A stretch of DNA of 64,000 nt from Heyndrickxia acidicola (GCF_001636425.1 NZ_KV440953.1:1190847-1254846), one strand, 5' to 3'; positions 1 to 9,425 are shown, counted from the first letter of the stretch. Program-made: numbers and translations. Notes: generated by a model from the sequence alone, not told the origin.

Positions 1-365
1 TTTAAATAATCGGCTGCTGGACCTTCATTTCCCGCCAACACTGCTGCTAGCTTCGCGAGATCCATCGCACTTCCACCGCCAAGTCCGATCACCATTTCAA
101 ATTTCCCTTCACGTGTGAACGCAACAAGTTTTTCCCCTACTGCGAGTGGCGGCTCCGGTACAACCTCTGTGTATACGGTAACTTCATAGCCCTGTTCTGT
201 AAGAGGAGCGGTTACCCGTTCCGTTAAACCTATCTCTTTTAGGAAGGGATCGGTGACCAAAAGAATTTTCCTTGGTGAGTATTTTTCCACTTCAGGTAAA
301 AGCTGCTCTAAAGAGCCCCATCCTGTATAGCTTAAAGGTGTAAAAACTAATTTTGAAACCGTCAT
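1..365 (-). CDS. Iron-containing alcohol dehydrogenase, N-terminal part (gene runs off the window)
   Basis: The visible ~121 residues start at an ATG (365-363) behind a strong AGGAGG site and read through the left edge. They contain the Rossmann-like N-terminal domain of group III iron alcohol dehydrogenases, with the family motif GLGGGSAMDLAK that binds the NAD(P) pyrophosphate. The iron-binding histidines lie in the missing C-terminal half. It is the third gene of an operon with the lactonase and aldehyde dehydrogenase, 17 bases after the lactonase stop. In Agrobacterium an enzyme of this family (BlcB/AttL) oxidises 4-hydroxybutyrate to succinic semialdehyde in gamma-butyrolactone catabolism, and the same neighbours here suggest an equivalent hydroxy-acid oxidation. 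The substrate is inferred from context only; a general short-chain alcohol dehydrogenase is possible. Confidence 0.88.
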   Translation of the reverse strand, partial: MTVSKLVFTPLSYTGWGSLEQLLPEVEKYSPRKILLVTDPFLKEIGLTERVTAPLTEQGYEVTVYTEVVPEPPLAVGEKLVAFTREGKFEMVIGLGGGSAMDLAKLAAVLAGNEGPAADYL

Positions 366-382
366 CTTTCTTCTCCTCCTTT

Positions 383-1231
383 TTATTCGTAATATCCTTC
401 CGTTGACTTACGGAAATGTTTGAACTGCTCAGCATCATGGCCAAACCAAACCTGTGAATTGGTTTCTTTGGCTATTCTGCGGATCTTTTCTACTGCATTT
501 GCATATCCAAGTGAGTCATAGATGATGCCAGGCGGTTTAATGGGCGGACCAAAGCTTTCAGCCGTATAAACAGCATCTGAAGCCAAAATAATCCCGCCTG
601 TTTCCGGCATATCAATGTGCAGCCCGATCATCCCCCATGCATGGCCGCTTCCAAAATTCAAAATCTTAATCCCATCAGCCAAAACAAGGTTATCTTCCGT
701 GCGTTTAATGGTTTTCCATTGAAGGTTATTTTTAATCCAAGCATCAATATCCGCCCAAATGTAGGCCCCGTCCTTTTGATTGCGGGCATAGGATTGAAGT
801 GTCCCATTAAGCTCATCTTCATGTACAATGATGGTTGCGTTTGTAAACAGCTCCAGGCATCCGGCATGGTCCAGATGAAGGTGAGAGGCTACAACATACT
901 TAATATCTTCCGGTCTTACTTTCAGCTGCTCTAAACGGCTGTGAAGATAACACTCTTCTCCCATATTGATAGGGAACATTTGCTGAGTCATTTCACCCCA
1001 GCGGCCATTCGGCCCCATGGAATTTGGATTGCAGGCGGTATCAAAAAGAATTTTTCCTTCCGGATGGTCGATTAGGACGGTGTAAACCGGAAATTCAACA
1101 AATTCATTTGGTACATTGGGATGATGGATCGTTGCAGGGTTATGCATGGCAATCATCCAGTTTTTATCCATTTTCATGCGGCCATTGTCCATTACATATA
1201 GCTTAGGATTCGGTTTAATAATGTTTGACAT
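383..1231 (-). CDS. Metallo-beta-lactamase-fold lactonase (AHL/gamma-butyrolactone lactonase family)
   Basis: The 282-residue protein carries the dinuclear zinc motif HxHxDH (H117, H119, D121, H122) in the context SHLHLDHAG, and ends with GHDAEQF, where the family's last metal-ligand histidine lies. Length and motifs match the AttM/BlcC and AiiA-type lactonases, which hydrolyse gamma-butyrolactone or acyl-homoserine lactones to hydroxy acids. It has no signal peptide, so it acts in the cytoplasm. It is the middle gene of an operon (aldehyde dehydrogenase 11 bases upstream, iron alcohol dehydrogenase 17 bases downstream). That order of enzymes supports a catabolic role, lactone to hydroxy acid to semialdehyde to acid, rather than a purely quorum-quenching one. 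Family assignment is firm; the natural lactone is not known. Confidence 0.9.
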   Translation of the reverse strand: MSNIIKPNPKLYVMDNGRMKMDKNWMIAMHNPATIHHPNVPNEFVEFPVYTVLIDHPEGKILFDTACNPNSMGPNGRWGEMTQQMFPINMGEECYLHSRLEQLKVRPEDIKYVVASHLHLDHAGCLELFTNATIIVHEDELNGTLQSYARNQKDGAYIWADIDAWIKNNLQWKTIKRTEDNLVLADGIKILNFGSGHAWGMIGLHIDMPETGGIILASDAVYTAESFGPPIKPPGIIYDSLGYANAVEKIRRIAKETNSQVWFGHDAEQFKHFRKSTEGYYE

Positions 1232-1242
1232 TTTTTTTCCCC

Positions 1243-2670
1243 CTAGAATTCCGTTTTTATTGTAATAAATTTCAATTCCGTCATTTCTTGAACTGCATAT
1301 TTTATTCCTTCGCGGCCGTAACCACTTTCTTTCACTCCGCCATATGGCATATGATCCAATCTGAAAGTAGGAATGTCATTTACAACCACTCCGCCAGATT
1401 CTAGTTTTCTAGATGCATAGAAAGCATTGTTGATATTCTGGGTATAGATTCCCACGTTTAATCCATACACAGAATCATTCACCATATGAATGGCTTCATC
1501 CAGGTTCTGATATGGAACGATCGATACGACTGGTGCAAATGTTTCCTGGCATGAAACGGTCATGTCACTTGTAACATTCAACAAAACGGTCGGTGAGAAA
1601 ATGGATCCTTCCCGGTTACCGCCTAACCCTACCTTCGCTCCTTGTTGTACTGCTTCATTCACCCAGGATTCAATTCTTTCCACTTCCCGGCTGCTAATCA
1701 TCGCACTGATATCTGTTGCTTCTTCCATCGGGTCGCCGATTTTTAATTTTTTTGCTTCTTGAATAAAGCTTTCACTAAACTCTTGATAGATTGATTCATG
1801 GACATAAATACGCTGTAATGAGATACACACCTGACCTGCAAAAGCAAATGCCCCTTCCACACATCTAGGTATGATCTTGTCCAAAGGAACGTCCGGTTCG
1901 ATAATTAATCCCGAGTTAGAACCCAGCTCTAACGTTACTTTCCGTAAACCAGCTTTTTCTTTTATCAGCTTACCTACTGTACCACTGCCTGTGAACGTGA
2001 CTTTCTTCACTCTTTCGTCCTTGATAAGAGCGTCGCTAAGTTCTCTTCCACTTCCAGTCACTACCTGCAGTGCCCCATCAGGAAGGCCTGCCTCTTGAAA
2101 GATTTCAGCCATTACACAGGCACTTAAAGGGGTTTGTTCCGCCGGCTTTAACACAACGGCATTCCCTGCAGCAAATGCTGGCCCCAATTTGTGGGCAACA
2201 AGGTTAAACGGAAAATTAAAAGGACTTATCGCAACTACTACACCCAGCGGCTCTCTCCATGTAAAACCCAGCCTTTTTTCGCCGCCAGGAGCTGCATCCA
2301 TCGGAATCGTTTCCCCATATATTCGTTTCGCTTCCTCTGCAGCAAATTGATAGGTAACAATGGTACGCTCTATTTCTCCTCTAGCTGTACGGATAGGCTT
2401 TCCTGCCTCTTTCACTAGAATCTGAGCTAAATCTTCCCTTCTTTCCCGCAGAATTTGTGCCACCCTAAATAAAATGTCTGCGCGTTTATGAGCTGGCATT
2501 TCTTTCATGGTTCGAAAAGCTTCATGTGCACCCGCAATCGCCTCTTTCACATCTTCCTCACCAGCCATACTAATAGCAGCAACACAGTCTCCGCTATATG
2601 GCGAGTAAAGAGGGTATGTTCTTTCTTTCATGACCCATTTCCCATTAATATATAAACCTTTTGTCTCCAT
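1243..2670 (-). CDS. NAD(P)-dependent aldehyde dehydrogenase (succinic-semialdehyde/lactaldehyde type)
   Basis: A full-length 475-residue aldehyde dehydrogenase. The catalytic cysteine is C282 (AGQVCIS) and the general-base glutamate E248 (LELGS); the cofactor motif FTGSGTVG precedes it. The sequence around the active site resembles the lactaldehyde/succinic-semialdehyde and phosphorylated-aldehyde branch rather than betaine aldehyde dehydrogenases. It is the first gene of the lactone operon, directly behind a sigma-54 promoter, with an AGGAGG site 7 bases before the ATG. By analogy with Agrobacterium BlcA it would oxidise the semialdehyde made by the downstream alcohol dehydrogenase to a dicarboxylic acid that enters the TCA cycle. 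The exact substrate is inferred from neighbours. Confidence 0.9.
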   Translation of the reverse strand: METKGLYINGKWVMKERTYPLYSPYSGDCVAAISMAGEEDVKEAIAGAHEAFRTMKEMPAHKRADILFRVAQILRERREDLAQILVKEAGKPIRTARGEIERTIVTYQFAAEEAKRIYGETIPMDAAPGGEKRLGFTWREPLGVVVAISPFNFPFNLVAHKLGPAFAAGNAVVLKPAEQTPLSACVMAEIFQEAGLPDGALQVVTGSGRELSDALIKDERVKKVTFTGSGTVGKLIKEKAGLRKVTLELGSNSGLIIEPDVPLDKIIPRCVEGAFAFAGQVCISLQRIYVHESIYQEFSESFIQEAKKLKIGDPMEEATDISAMISSREVERIESWVNEAVQQGAKVGLGGNREGSIFSPTVLLNVTSDMTVSCQETFAPVVSIVPYQNLDEAIHMVNDSVYGLNVGIYTQNINNAFYASRKLESGGVVVNDIPTFRLDHMPYGGVKESGYGREGIKYAVQEMTELKFITIKTEF

Positions 2671-2694
2671 AAATACACCTCCTCATCTTTATAC

Positions 2695-2712
2695 ATGCAA
2701 TTTCCGTGCCAA
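2695..2712 (-). promoter_or_regulatory. Sigma-54 (SigL) -24/-12 promoter of the lactone operon
   Basis: Read on the minus strand the sequence is TTGGCACGGAAATTGCAT, which matches the sigma-54 consensus TGGCAC-N5-TTGCA exactly. The predicted start of transcription is near 2685, only about 15 bases before the aldehyde dehydrogenase ATG, so the leader is little more than the ribosome site. The divergent sigma-54 activator gene next door is the obvious partner. Confidence 0.9.
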
Positions 2713-2765
2713 CTCTATCACTCGTTGATTTAGATGATTTTTTTTAATTGAATAAATGGTTAGTT

Positions 2766-2858
2766 GGTGATAAAATTCACCACATATAGGAACATACCGA
2801 TTCATGTAAACGGATTCACTAGCGGTGAAAAAGAGCACCACTGGTGATTTTTTTCACC
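2766..2858. promoter_or_regulatory. Enhancer (UAS) cluster for the sigma-54 activator: three GGTGA-N6-TCACC copies
   Basis: Two perfect copies of the inverted repeat GGTGA-N6-TCACC lie at 2766-2781 and 2843-2858, and a third with one mismatch (GGTGA-N6-GCACC) at 2824-2839. An overlapping palindrome TTCAC-N5-GTGAA lies at 2815-2829. They sit roughly 80 to 170 bases upstream of the predicted sigma-54 start, the normal place for binding of an enhancer-binding protein. The last copy ends 24 bases before the activator's ATG, so the activator may also control itself. Confidence 0.8.
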
Positions 2859-2882
2859 ATAAAAGTGTGAGGTGTTAAACAG

Positions 2883-4583
2883 ATGGAAAAATCGATCGCT
2901 GCGGATCAACTTTTAGAAAGTATCATTTCTTCTATGACAAATGGCGTCATTGTGGTTGACCTTAACAAAAAAGTGCTGAAAATGAATTCTTCTGCCAAGA
3001 GGATGTTGAATATCCGTACTGATGAATATATGGGAAAGGATATGGATGAGTTCATTCCAAATTCAGGGCTTTATAGAGATTTAGATAATGAACAAAGCGT
3101 AACAGGAGTAAGAATAGAGATTTCAAATCTATCATGTCTACTGGATCGTACACCCTTGTATCAGGATGGAAAATTAATTGGGGCTGTATGTATGATTCAA
3201 GATATATCACAAATGGAACATTTCCACTCTCTTTTTAAACAGATGGAGAAAATAATCGAATTTTCCACCGACGGCATCTATGTTGTAGATCAGGAGAGTA
3301 AAACCATTTTCGTTAACTCTGCCTATGAAGAAATCACAGGATATAAACGAGAAGAGCTTATTGGCCACCAGATGGCTGATTTAATCCATAATGAATATTT
3401 TGATCAATCGGTCTCTTTATTTGTCTTAGAGGATAAAAAACGTATTTCCATTCTTCAAAAAATAGGCAAGCAAGAAAAGGATGTCATCGCAACTGGAAGT
3501 CCTGTTTTCGATGAAGCCGGGAACATCCAAATGGTTGTTACGAGTGTTCGTGATATTTCTCGCTTAAATGAACTTTCGAATGAATTGAAAAAAGCGAAAA
3601 GTTTTTCGGAAATGAGTCAAAACCGTTATACGTTTTCTGCGGAAGGTTCGGATGAAAAAGTTATTTTTCAAAGTATGCAAATGAAAGAGATCATCTACAA
3701 AGTAAAACAAATCGCTTCATTCCCTACAAGTATTCTCCTATCCGGTCCATCTGGAGCAGGAAAAGAAGTAATTGCCAATTTAATTCATCAAGAAAGTGAT
3801 CGGAAAGACATGCCATTTATAAAAGTAAACTGTGGCGCCATACCTGAACAACTGCTGGAGTCTGAATTATTTGGGTATGAAAAAGGAGCCTTTACAGGGG
3901 CGCGTCAGGATGGAAAAATAGGATTGTTAGAATTAGCAGATAAAGGCACAGTCCTGCTTGACGAAATCGGAGAATTACCACTTGCCCTTCAAGTCAAATT
4001 ACTAAGGGTTCTACAAGAAAAGCAGATTCAAAGATTGGGAAGCAGCAAAGTGAAACAGATGGACATCCGCATCATTTCTGCCACAAATAAAGATTTAACA
4101 AAGCTGGTGAAACAAGGCTTATTCAGGGAGGATTTGTATTACCGTCTCCAGGTGGTTGAATTGCGTATCCCGCCATTAAATGAACGCCTAGAGGATATTG
4201 ATGTTTTACTTACTCATTTCTTTTCTTATTTTTGTAAACTTTACAACATTGAAAAGCATCTTTCTCCTGAAACAAAAAATATCTTACAAAGTTACCACTG
4301 GCCGGGAAATGTAAGAGAATTAAGGAACTTAGTGGAAAACATGATTGTTTCTGTGCCTTCTCTTTATATCAAACCATCTGACCTTCCACCGCACTTTAGC
4401 ACACATAGTCAACCAGATTCATCCCTTTCCCTGAAGCAGCAAGTCGAACAGTTTGAAAAGAAAATCATCATGGATACCCTTGAAAAGAGAACGTCTCTTA
4501 GAAAAGCCGCTGTGCATTTAGGGATTGATCACTCCACCCTAATTAAAAAATTGAAAAAGTGGAACATTTCTATACAGAAATAA
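2883..4583 (+). CDS. Sigma-54-dependent activator (PAS-PAS-AAA+-HTH)
   Basis: This 566-residue enhancer-binding protein has two N-terminal PAS domains (about residues 10-110 and 120-235), a sigma-54 activation AAA+ domain (about 255-490) with Walker A GPSGAGKE (288-295) and the sigma-54-contacting loop GAFTGAR (335-341), and a C-terminal Fis-type HTH (about 520-562). There is no receiver domain, so it responds to a small molecule or redox cue through the PAS domains, as in the RocR/AcoR/BkdR-like activators of Bacillus. It is divergent from the lactone operon and shares the enhancer cluster with it. A lactone, hydroxy acid or semialdehyde is the likely inducer, but this is inference. Confidence 0.93.
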   Translation: MEKSIAADQLLESIISSMTNGVIVVDLNKKVLKMNSSAKRMLNIRTDEYMGKDMDEFIPNSGLYRDLDNEQSVTGVRIEISNLSCLLDRTPLYQDGKLIGAVCMIQDISQMEHFHSLFKQMEKIIEFSTDGIYVVDQESKTIFVNSAYEEITGYKREELIGHQMADLIHNEYFDQSVSLFVLEDKKRISILQKIGKQEKDVIATGSPVFDEAGNIQMVVTSVRDISRLNELSNELKKAKSFSEMSQNRYTFSAEGSDEKVIFQSMQMKEIIYKVKQIASFPTSILLSGPSGAGKEVIANLIHQESDRKDMPFIKVNCGAIPEQLLESELFGYEKGAFTGARQDGKIGLLELADKGTVLLDEIGELPLALQVKLLRVLQEKQIQRLGSSKVKQMDIRIISATNKDLTKLVKQGLFREDLYYRLQVVELRIPPLNERLEDIDVLLTHFFSYFCKLYNIEKHLSPETKNILQSYHWPGNVRELRNLVENMIVSVPSLYIKPSDLPPHFSTHSQPDSSLSLKQQVEQFEKKIIMDTLEKRTSLRKAAVHLGIDHSTLIKKLKKWNISIQK

Positions 4584-5390
4584 TGCTTTATGGTAAATGT
4601 TTTAACGATATGGATATTCTCTTCTTCCATGAAATACACAAAGAATTGTAAGTTTAACGTAATAACCAGTTTCTCAGTTTCTCTTCCAATAATGATGAAA
4701 AGAGCCGCATTTACTCTTTATTCTTCCTATAAACATATAGAACGCAGGAGGAGATCCCTTTGCTCTTTTTATCATTAAATAGGTATGCTTCCCATTGCCT
4801 AGACCGTCTGCGCACCGATCTGCTTTTCCAGCATCGGACTTACTTTCAGTACTCCGTATACTTAGCATCTTAAAAAGTAAGGAACATACTTTTAGTCGCG
4901 GCCACATCCTATTTTCCAGTAACCATTTCTAGAAGTTTCTCCATTCATAGAAATTCTCCACTGCACCTCTCTGTTTTGGGTCCGAACTTACCTATCGGTT
5001 CTTTCATAGAATCATTCTCAATCAACTAGTGAGCCAATTATCAAGTTTCCGATAATTTCGATGGAATTCAAATCCTCCGTTGACAGTTGCATTTCATGAT
5101 AAAAAAGCTTCCATTCTCCTTTTTCTTGATTCCATATAATTTTGAGAAAACCCCCTAAAGTAAATCTTTATCATTTATTGCCAAAGTCCATAATAAAATA
5201 ATCATGAAGAACCCGTAAATTCTTGTTTCAAATGGATCGTTCTATAATCCACCTGGAGATTAGCCTTTTCTACGCATACTTACTATCCATTTAATGCCTT
5301 GGTGAGAATTGGCAGTCAAATATCCTCATTCCTCTCCTCAGTGAGCAACGACTATTTATATTCACATGAGGTGTGGAATACGTGGAGGAG
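4584..5390. other. 807-base stretch without an intact gene
   Basis: I find no intact gene. On the minus strand around 5000-5150 there is coding-like sequence (for example KGEWKLFYHEMQLSTED) broken by stops at about 5015-5025, which suggests a decayed gene of unknown family. Short open frames at 4590-4778 (+) and 4674-4907 (-) lack a ribosome site and recognisable sequence. Confidence 0.4.
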
Positions 5391-5538
5391 ATGAACTATT
5401 TTTTTTAGAAGGAATCAAGAAAAAACCGCTTTCGAGATTATTAAACAAGAATTAAAGAGACGCAAAAAGTTAGACAAGTCTGCTATTAGACTATCAAAAG
5501 AAGAATCAAGGATTCTGACTCAAATTAAGCTGCAAACA

Positions 5539-6528
5539 ATGGAATGGAATCTAAATAATGTAACAAGAACAAGGGCCTATCTTAACTTCTACCGAGATCA
5601 TCCAGAAGTTCATTGGGCCTTTTTAGGACATATGGTCTCCCGCAATGGCGGCTGGAACATGACAGATTTAAAAGGTGAACTCTTATCCAGATTATTATCG
5701 AACAAGGAAAAACGGTCCTATTTTTCTTTTTTAGAACGAGGAAATTGGCTCATTTTTCAAGATGCCTATCCACAATTTTTGCTTTACCACGAGAGCTTGA
5801 AACGAAACATACCATTATTTTTTCTTTTCCCTTTTTTTAATATATCAATCTTCATGGAAACCATTTGGAACTACTTTTGGAAGTATCAGAATAAGTCCAT
5901 CCTTACAATCGCCCTTATTATTAATGAACAAAACTATCTAGAAAAAAGAGTTGTTCAAAATCCACTTTATAAAAACGAGGTCTTCAATAAGCTGGAGTTT
6001 AAACTTCAAGACCTCCTGTCCTTTAATCACATTCTATTTCCATACCTGGAGAACGGAGAATTAAAGTTAACGGGACAAACGCTTCATCAATTTGTTTCCG
6101 TACATGAACGAATTTTATTAGGAAAGAGATTGTATAAAGTCCTTTTTAATAACAAGGAGGTTTTAAATAATACGGAACAGTGGGCAATTAGCCACCCGCA
6201 TACTGGCTCAAGAAAGGATTATTGGCCTACTATTTTCAACAACGTTCATGAAGGAACACCCGGAAAACAGTACCAAATTCATTTAAAATCATGTCGTCTA
6301 AAGCCGGGAGCAAGAAGGATTTATAGCCCCAGCCTTGAAAACGCATGGAAACATGTTAAACAGGTGGAAGCAGAAAAAGGAGATTGGTTTGGAGACTTGC
6401 AAGTAATGGATTATTTTTTAGAATTAGATGAACCAATCAATGGGGAGATACAAAATGAGTACTGCAAAACACTTGAAAGAATCGAACTTGCAGCCCTTGC
6501 GAAAAAGGCAATTTCTTTTCTGCATTAA
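5539..6528 (+). CDS. DUF2515 (YppC-like) protein, N-terminus probably disrupted
   Basis: The 329 visible residues match the DUF2515 family of Bacillaceae (B. subtilis YppC), recognisable from NNVTRTRAYLNFYRDHPE, WAFLGHMVSRNGG and NMTDLKGE. The function of the family is unknown. The ATG at 5539 has no ribosome site, and family-like sequence continues upstream in the same frame to about 5407 (FEIIKQELKRRKKLDK, LSKEESRILTQIKLQT). An ATG at 5391 directly behind GGAGGAG would supply the start if the run of eight T at 5399-5406 were seven, so either a frameshift mutation or a sequencing error cuts the N-terminus off. The next gene starts inside its 3' end. Confidence 0.8.
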   Translation: MEWNLNNVTRTRAYLNFYRDHPEVHWAFLGHMVSRNGGWNMTDLKGELLSRLLSNKEKRSYFSFLERGNWLIFQDAYPQFLLYHESLKRNIPLFFLFPFFNISIFMETIWNYFWKYQNKSILTIALIINEQNYLEKRVVQNPLYKNEVFNKLEFKLQDLLSFNHILFPYLENGELKLTGQTLHQFVSVHERILLGKRLYKVLFNNKEVLNNTEQWAISHPHTGSRKDYWPTIFNNVHEGTPGKQYQIHLKSCRLKPGARRIYSPSLENAWKHVKQVEAEKGDWFGDLQVMDYFLELDEPINGEIQNEYCKTLERIELAALAKKAISFLH

Positions 6529-6907
6529 AAACTATATACCAACCATATTACTTTCTTCCTTACTTGGAACCTATTTAGATCTTTTATTTGTCGGAAAGCA
6601 TTTATACTTTTTTCCGATTCGACCGTTCCCATCTGTTTTTTCTATTAATATTCTATTTACGTTGGTTGGCTTACCCATGTTAATGGTTATATATTTATTT
6701 TTAATGCAAAAATGGAGGAATTGGGCAAAGGCCATCTTAGTCATTTTTATAAGTTTAGGAATGACAGTAATAGAGAGAATGGCTGAGGAATTTGGGTTCT
6801 TTGTGCATACCAATTATTGGAGCCATCTATATTCGTTTGTGGGTTATTGTCTATTCTTATTAATTGTATACACATTCCATATGTGGTTAAAAAAGAAAAT
6901 GGTTTGA
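6455..6907 (+). CDS. CBO0543-family small integral membrane protein
   Basis: The start is taken at 6455 because GGGGAG lies 8 bases upstream; this gives 150 residues. Four hydrophobic segments are visible (beginning IPTILLSSLLGTYLDLLF, FSINILFTLVGLPMLMVIYL, AILVIFISLGMTVIE and LYSFVGYCLFLLIVYTF), ending in a lysine-rich tail. The pattern fits the CBO0543 family found widely in spore-forming Bacillaceae, of unknown function. It overlaps the end of the DUF2515 gene by 74 bases in another frame, so the two are translated from one message. Confidence 0.75.
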   Translation: MSTAKHLKESNLQPLRKRQFLFCIKNYIPTILLSSLLGTYLDLLFVGKHLYFFPIRPFPSVFSINILFTLVGLPMLMVIYLFLMQKWRNWAKAILVIFISLGMTVIERMAEEFGFFVHTNYWSHLYSFVGYCLFLLIVYTFHMWLKKKMV

Positions 6908-7165
6908 ATTAAAACAAAAACTTGTAAAGGAAAAAGAGTATAAACAATTAGTGGCATCTACATCAGCGGAAATAAGAAAATATCCTAACCCTATGACCAT
7001 AGTGGAATCTAGTCGGGTATTTTAGAACCTATAAGAAGTAAAGAATATACTTTTTGTGGAAGTAATGTACCACTCGAATGCATTAAAATAACCAGGAAAC
7101 ATCTCTAAAACTCCAAAATTTATGTTTACAATATACAGCGGGTACGATATCATCACCGCCACAAT

Positions 7166-7206
7166 TAAAAAAGGTCTGCCTATTAAGAGATAAGCAGACC
7201 TTTTAC
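7166..7206. terminator. Bidirectional rho-independent terminator
   Basis: The inverted repeat AAGGTCTGC ... GCAGACCTT (7171-7202) is flanked by A and T runs on both sides, so it can stop transcripts from the membrane-protein gene on the plus strand and from pepF on the minus strand. The preceding 260 bases (6908-7165) hold no gene I can recognise. Confidence 0.75.
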
Positions 7207-7321
7207 CTAAATTTCAAGTGATCATAGATAGCGAACCCGTTTATCATTTTCTAAAAAATAAAGCGTGTTGAAATTTTACCATGCAGAGTAGTACCTATTG
7301 GTGGCTGCATCCCCTTCTTAT

Positions 7322-9137
7322 TTAACATGGGAAGCTTTTTTCCAATTCATCAATCAAAGTTCCAACGTAAGCAACAGCCTTCCGAATAGGAGCTGGCGTA
7401 GACATATCTACGTTTGCCAGCTTCATAAGCTCAAGGGGCTTCAAGGTACCACCTGCTTTTAAAGCGGACAACCAGCGGTCGACTGCAGGCTGGCCTTCTT
7501 CTTCGATCATTTGCGAAGCAGCGGTTGAAGCTGTAAGACCGGCTGAGTAAGTATATGGATAAAGGCCCATATAATAATGAGGCTGGCGCATCCAGGTTAA
7601 TTCTGCACCCTCATCAAGTTCAACACTGTCCCCCCAGAAATCTGAAAGCAGTTCCAGGTTTTGTTCACACAAAATCTTAGCGGTTATCGGAATCCCTTTT
7701 TCCGCTAGCCCATAAATCCGGCGCTGCAGCTCCCCTTCCAGTATATGCGTAACGAAATTGTGATAATAGGTTCCCAATGATTGAAGGATCACCCACCGTC
7801 GCATTTTGCTATTATTTGATTTGGCTAAGATATGCCTGCTTAAAAGCATTTCATTCATCGTAGAAGGAGCTTCCACAAAATATCTGGACGGGCGGGTGTT
7901 TGAAATGGTCTGATTGCGTCCGGACAGTACAAAATGGCCCGCATGGCCAAGCTCATGGGAAAGGGTAAATGCATTCCGCATCGAGTTGTTCCAGGTCATC
8001 ATGATATATGGATGGGCGCCATAAGGACTGGAACAGAAGGCACCGGACCTTTTCCCGATATTATCAGCTCGGTCTACCCAGCAGTTATGAAGCCCCTGCT
8101 CCATAATATCTGTATACTCCGGACCCATTACTTTTAAGGCTTCTAGGACAAGGGCAGCGGCTTCTTTGTACGTAACTTCAGGATTGTAATCCGAATCCAG
8201 AGGAGCTTTTAAATCACTGTAGTAAAACTTTTCCATTCCAAGGACCCGCTTTTTCAACTTGGCAAGCCGCTGCATATGCGGGGCAAGCTCTGTCAGAATG
8301 GTATCCAGCTGGTTGTGATACATTTCTTTTGTTACCTGCTGTTCATGTAAAAGCATATCGGTTACAGAATCATAGTTACGGAGACGTGCCTCAATCACTT
8401 GTTTTTTCACTTCTGTTGCATAGGCAGCAGCATATGTATTTTTGTATTGATCCAGCGTTTCCGTAAAAGCCTGATAGGATTTTCTCCGAAGCTCTGTGTC
8501 AGGAGATTCCTCATACGCAGCATAGGAATTAAAGGTTAAAGGATGCTCCTCTCCATTGTCTGTTTTAAAAGAAGGAAACTTCATGTCAGAGGTTTTGCTT
8601 CTCTGGTAAATCATATAGGGTGCACCATGAACCTCACTAAAGGCTGCTAAATACTTCCTCCGTTTCAGGTGACAAACGGTGGGGTTTTAATTCCTGCAAG
8701 TCAGCCAGAGTCTTTGCGTAATGCTTTAACCCTTCTTCTTCCTTGATGAAATTCTGAATGGTTTGATCGGGAAGAGCAAGAATTTCAGAATCAATAAAAG
8801 ACAAATTTGCACGGAAATCAGAAATGAGAGAAGCGGCACGCGCAGCATTTGCTTGATGAGCCGAATTGGATCCATCCGCTGACTGGCGAAGGCTTGCATA
8901 TGTCGCTGCCTGGATTAGGGGTTCGCTTAATGCATCCCGTGCTTTCAAACAATCCAGTAAAGTCCTGCCATTTTCAACAAGTCTGCCTTTAAACTTTGCC
9001 ACCGTTTGAATATCCCGTTTAATCGCTTTTAGTTCTTGATTCCAGGCTTCCTCTGTTTCAAACAAGTCGCGCAAATCCCATGTTTCCTCCACTAGCACTT
9101 CTTGGCGTGTTACTGTTTTCTTCATCGTTTTATTCAT
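7322..9137 (-). pseudogene. pepF: Oligoendopeptidase F (PepF), split by a single-base frameshift
   Basis: Two adjacent open frames together make one M3-family oligoendopeptidase F. 8637-9137 gives the N-terminal 166 residues (start ATG at 9137 behind AGGAGAG; contains ETWDLRDLFETEEAW), and the frame ending at 7322 gives the catalytic part with the zinc motif HELGH (H220-H224 of the ORF starting at 8614). The join is at about 8633-8637: the upstream frame ends SSL-stop, while deleting one T lets it run on as SSLSEVHGAPYMIY, the expected PepF sequence. The combined length of about 600 residues matches the family. PepF cleaves 7-17 residue oligopeptides in the cytoplasm. The damage is either a true null mutation or a sequencing error; the rest of the gene shows no other lesion. 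Confidence 0.88.
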
Positions 9138-9425
9138 AAGAGCTCTCCTTTCAGGTATTCATGTTTTAAAGCAAAGGATATATTTCGATTCACGAAACTA
9201 TTTTCATTATACATGAATGCTGAATAGTTTGAAATATGAATCAATACTATCCCCTTCTCTCTTTTTACCCTTAGAAAGTTTCCAAAGGAGATACATTCTT
9301 TCTTGATTTTTAGTTTATCAAAATTTACTTAGCAAGGTCAGCCATCCCCTCCCCGCATTGGTACTAATTGAAAGGTTCAAATCATATTTTTTCTTAAAGA
9401 GGACGATAAGAGGAGTGTACGTTAG

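Noticed and set aside
383-1231. Lactonase as a dedicated quorum-quenching enzyme
   Set aside because: The operon partners fit a catabolic route, so quenching may be a side activity; not claimed.
4590-4907. Two short open frames on opposite strands
   Set aside because: No ribosome site, no recognisable family, and amino-acid composition typical of noncoding sequence.
4868-7060. Short similarity between 4868-4900 and 7021-7055 (AAGTAAGGAACATACTTTT versus AAGTAAAGAATATACTTTT)
   Set aside because: Only about 19 bases and AT-rich; no terminal repeats or further match to call a repeated element.
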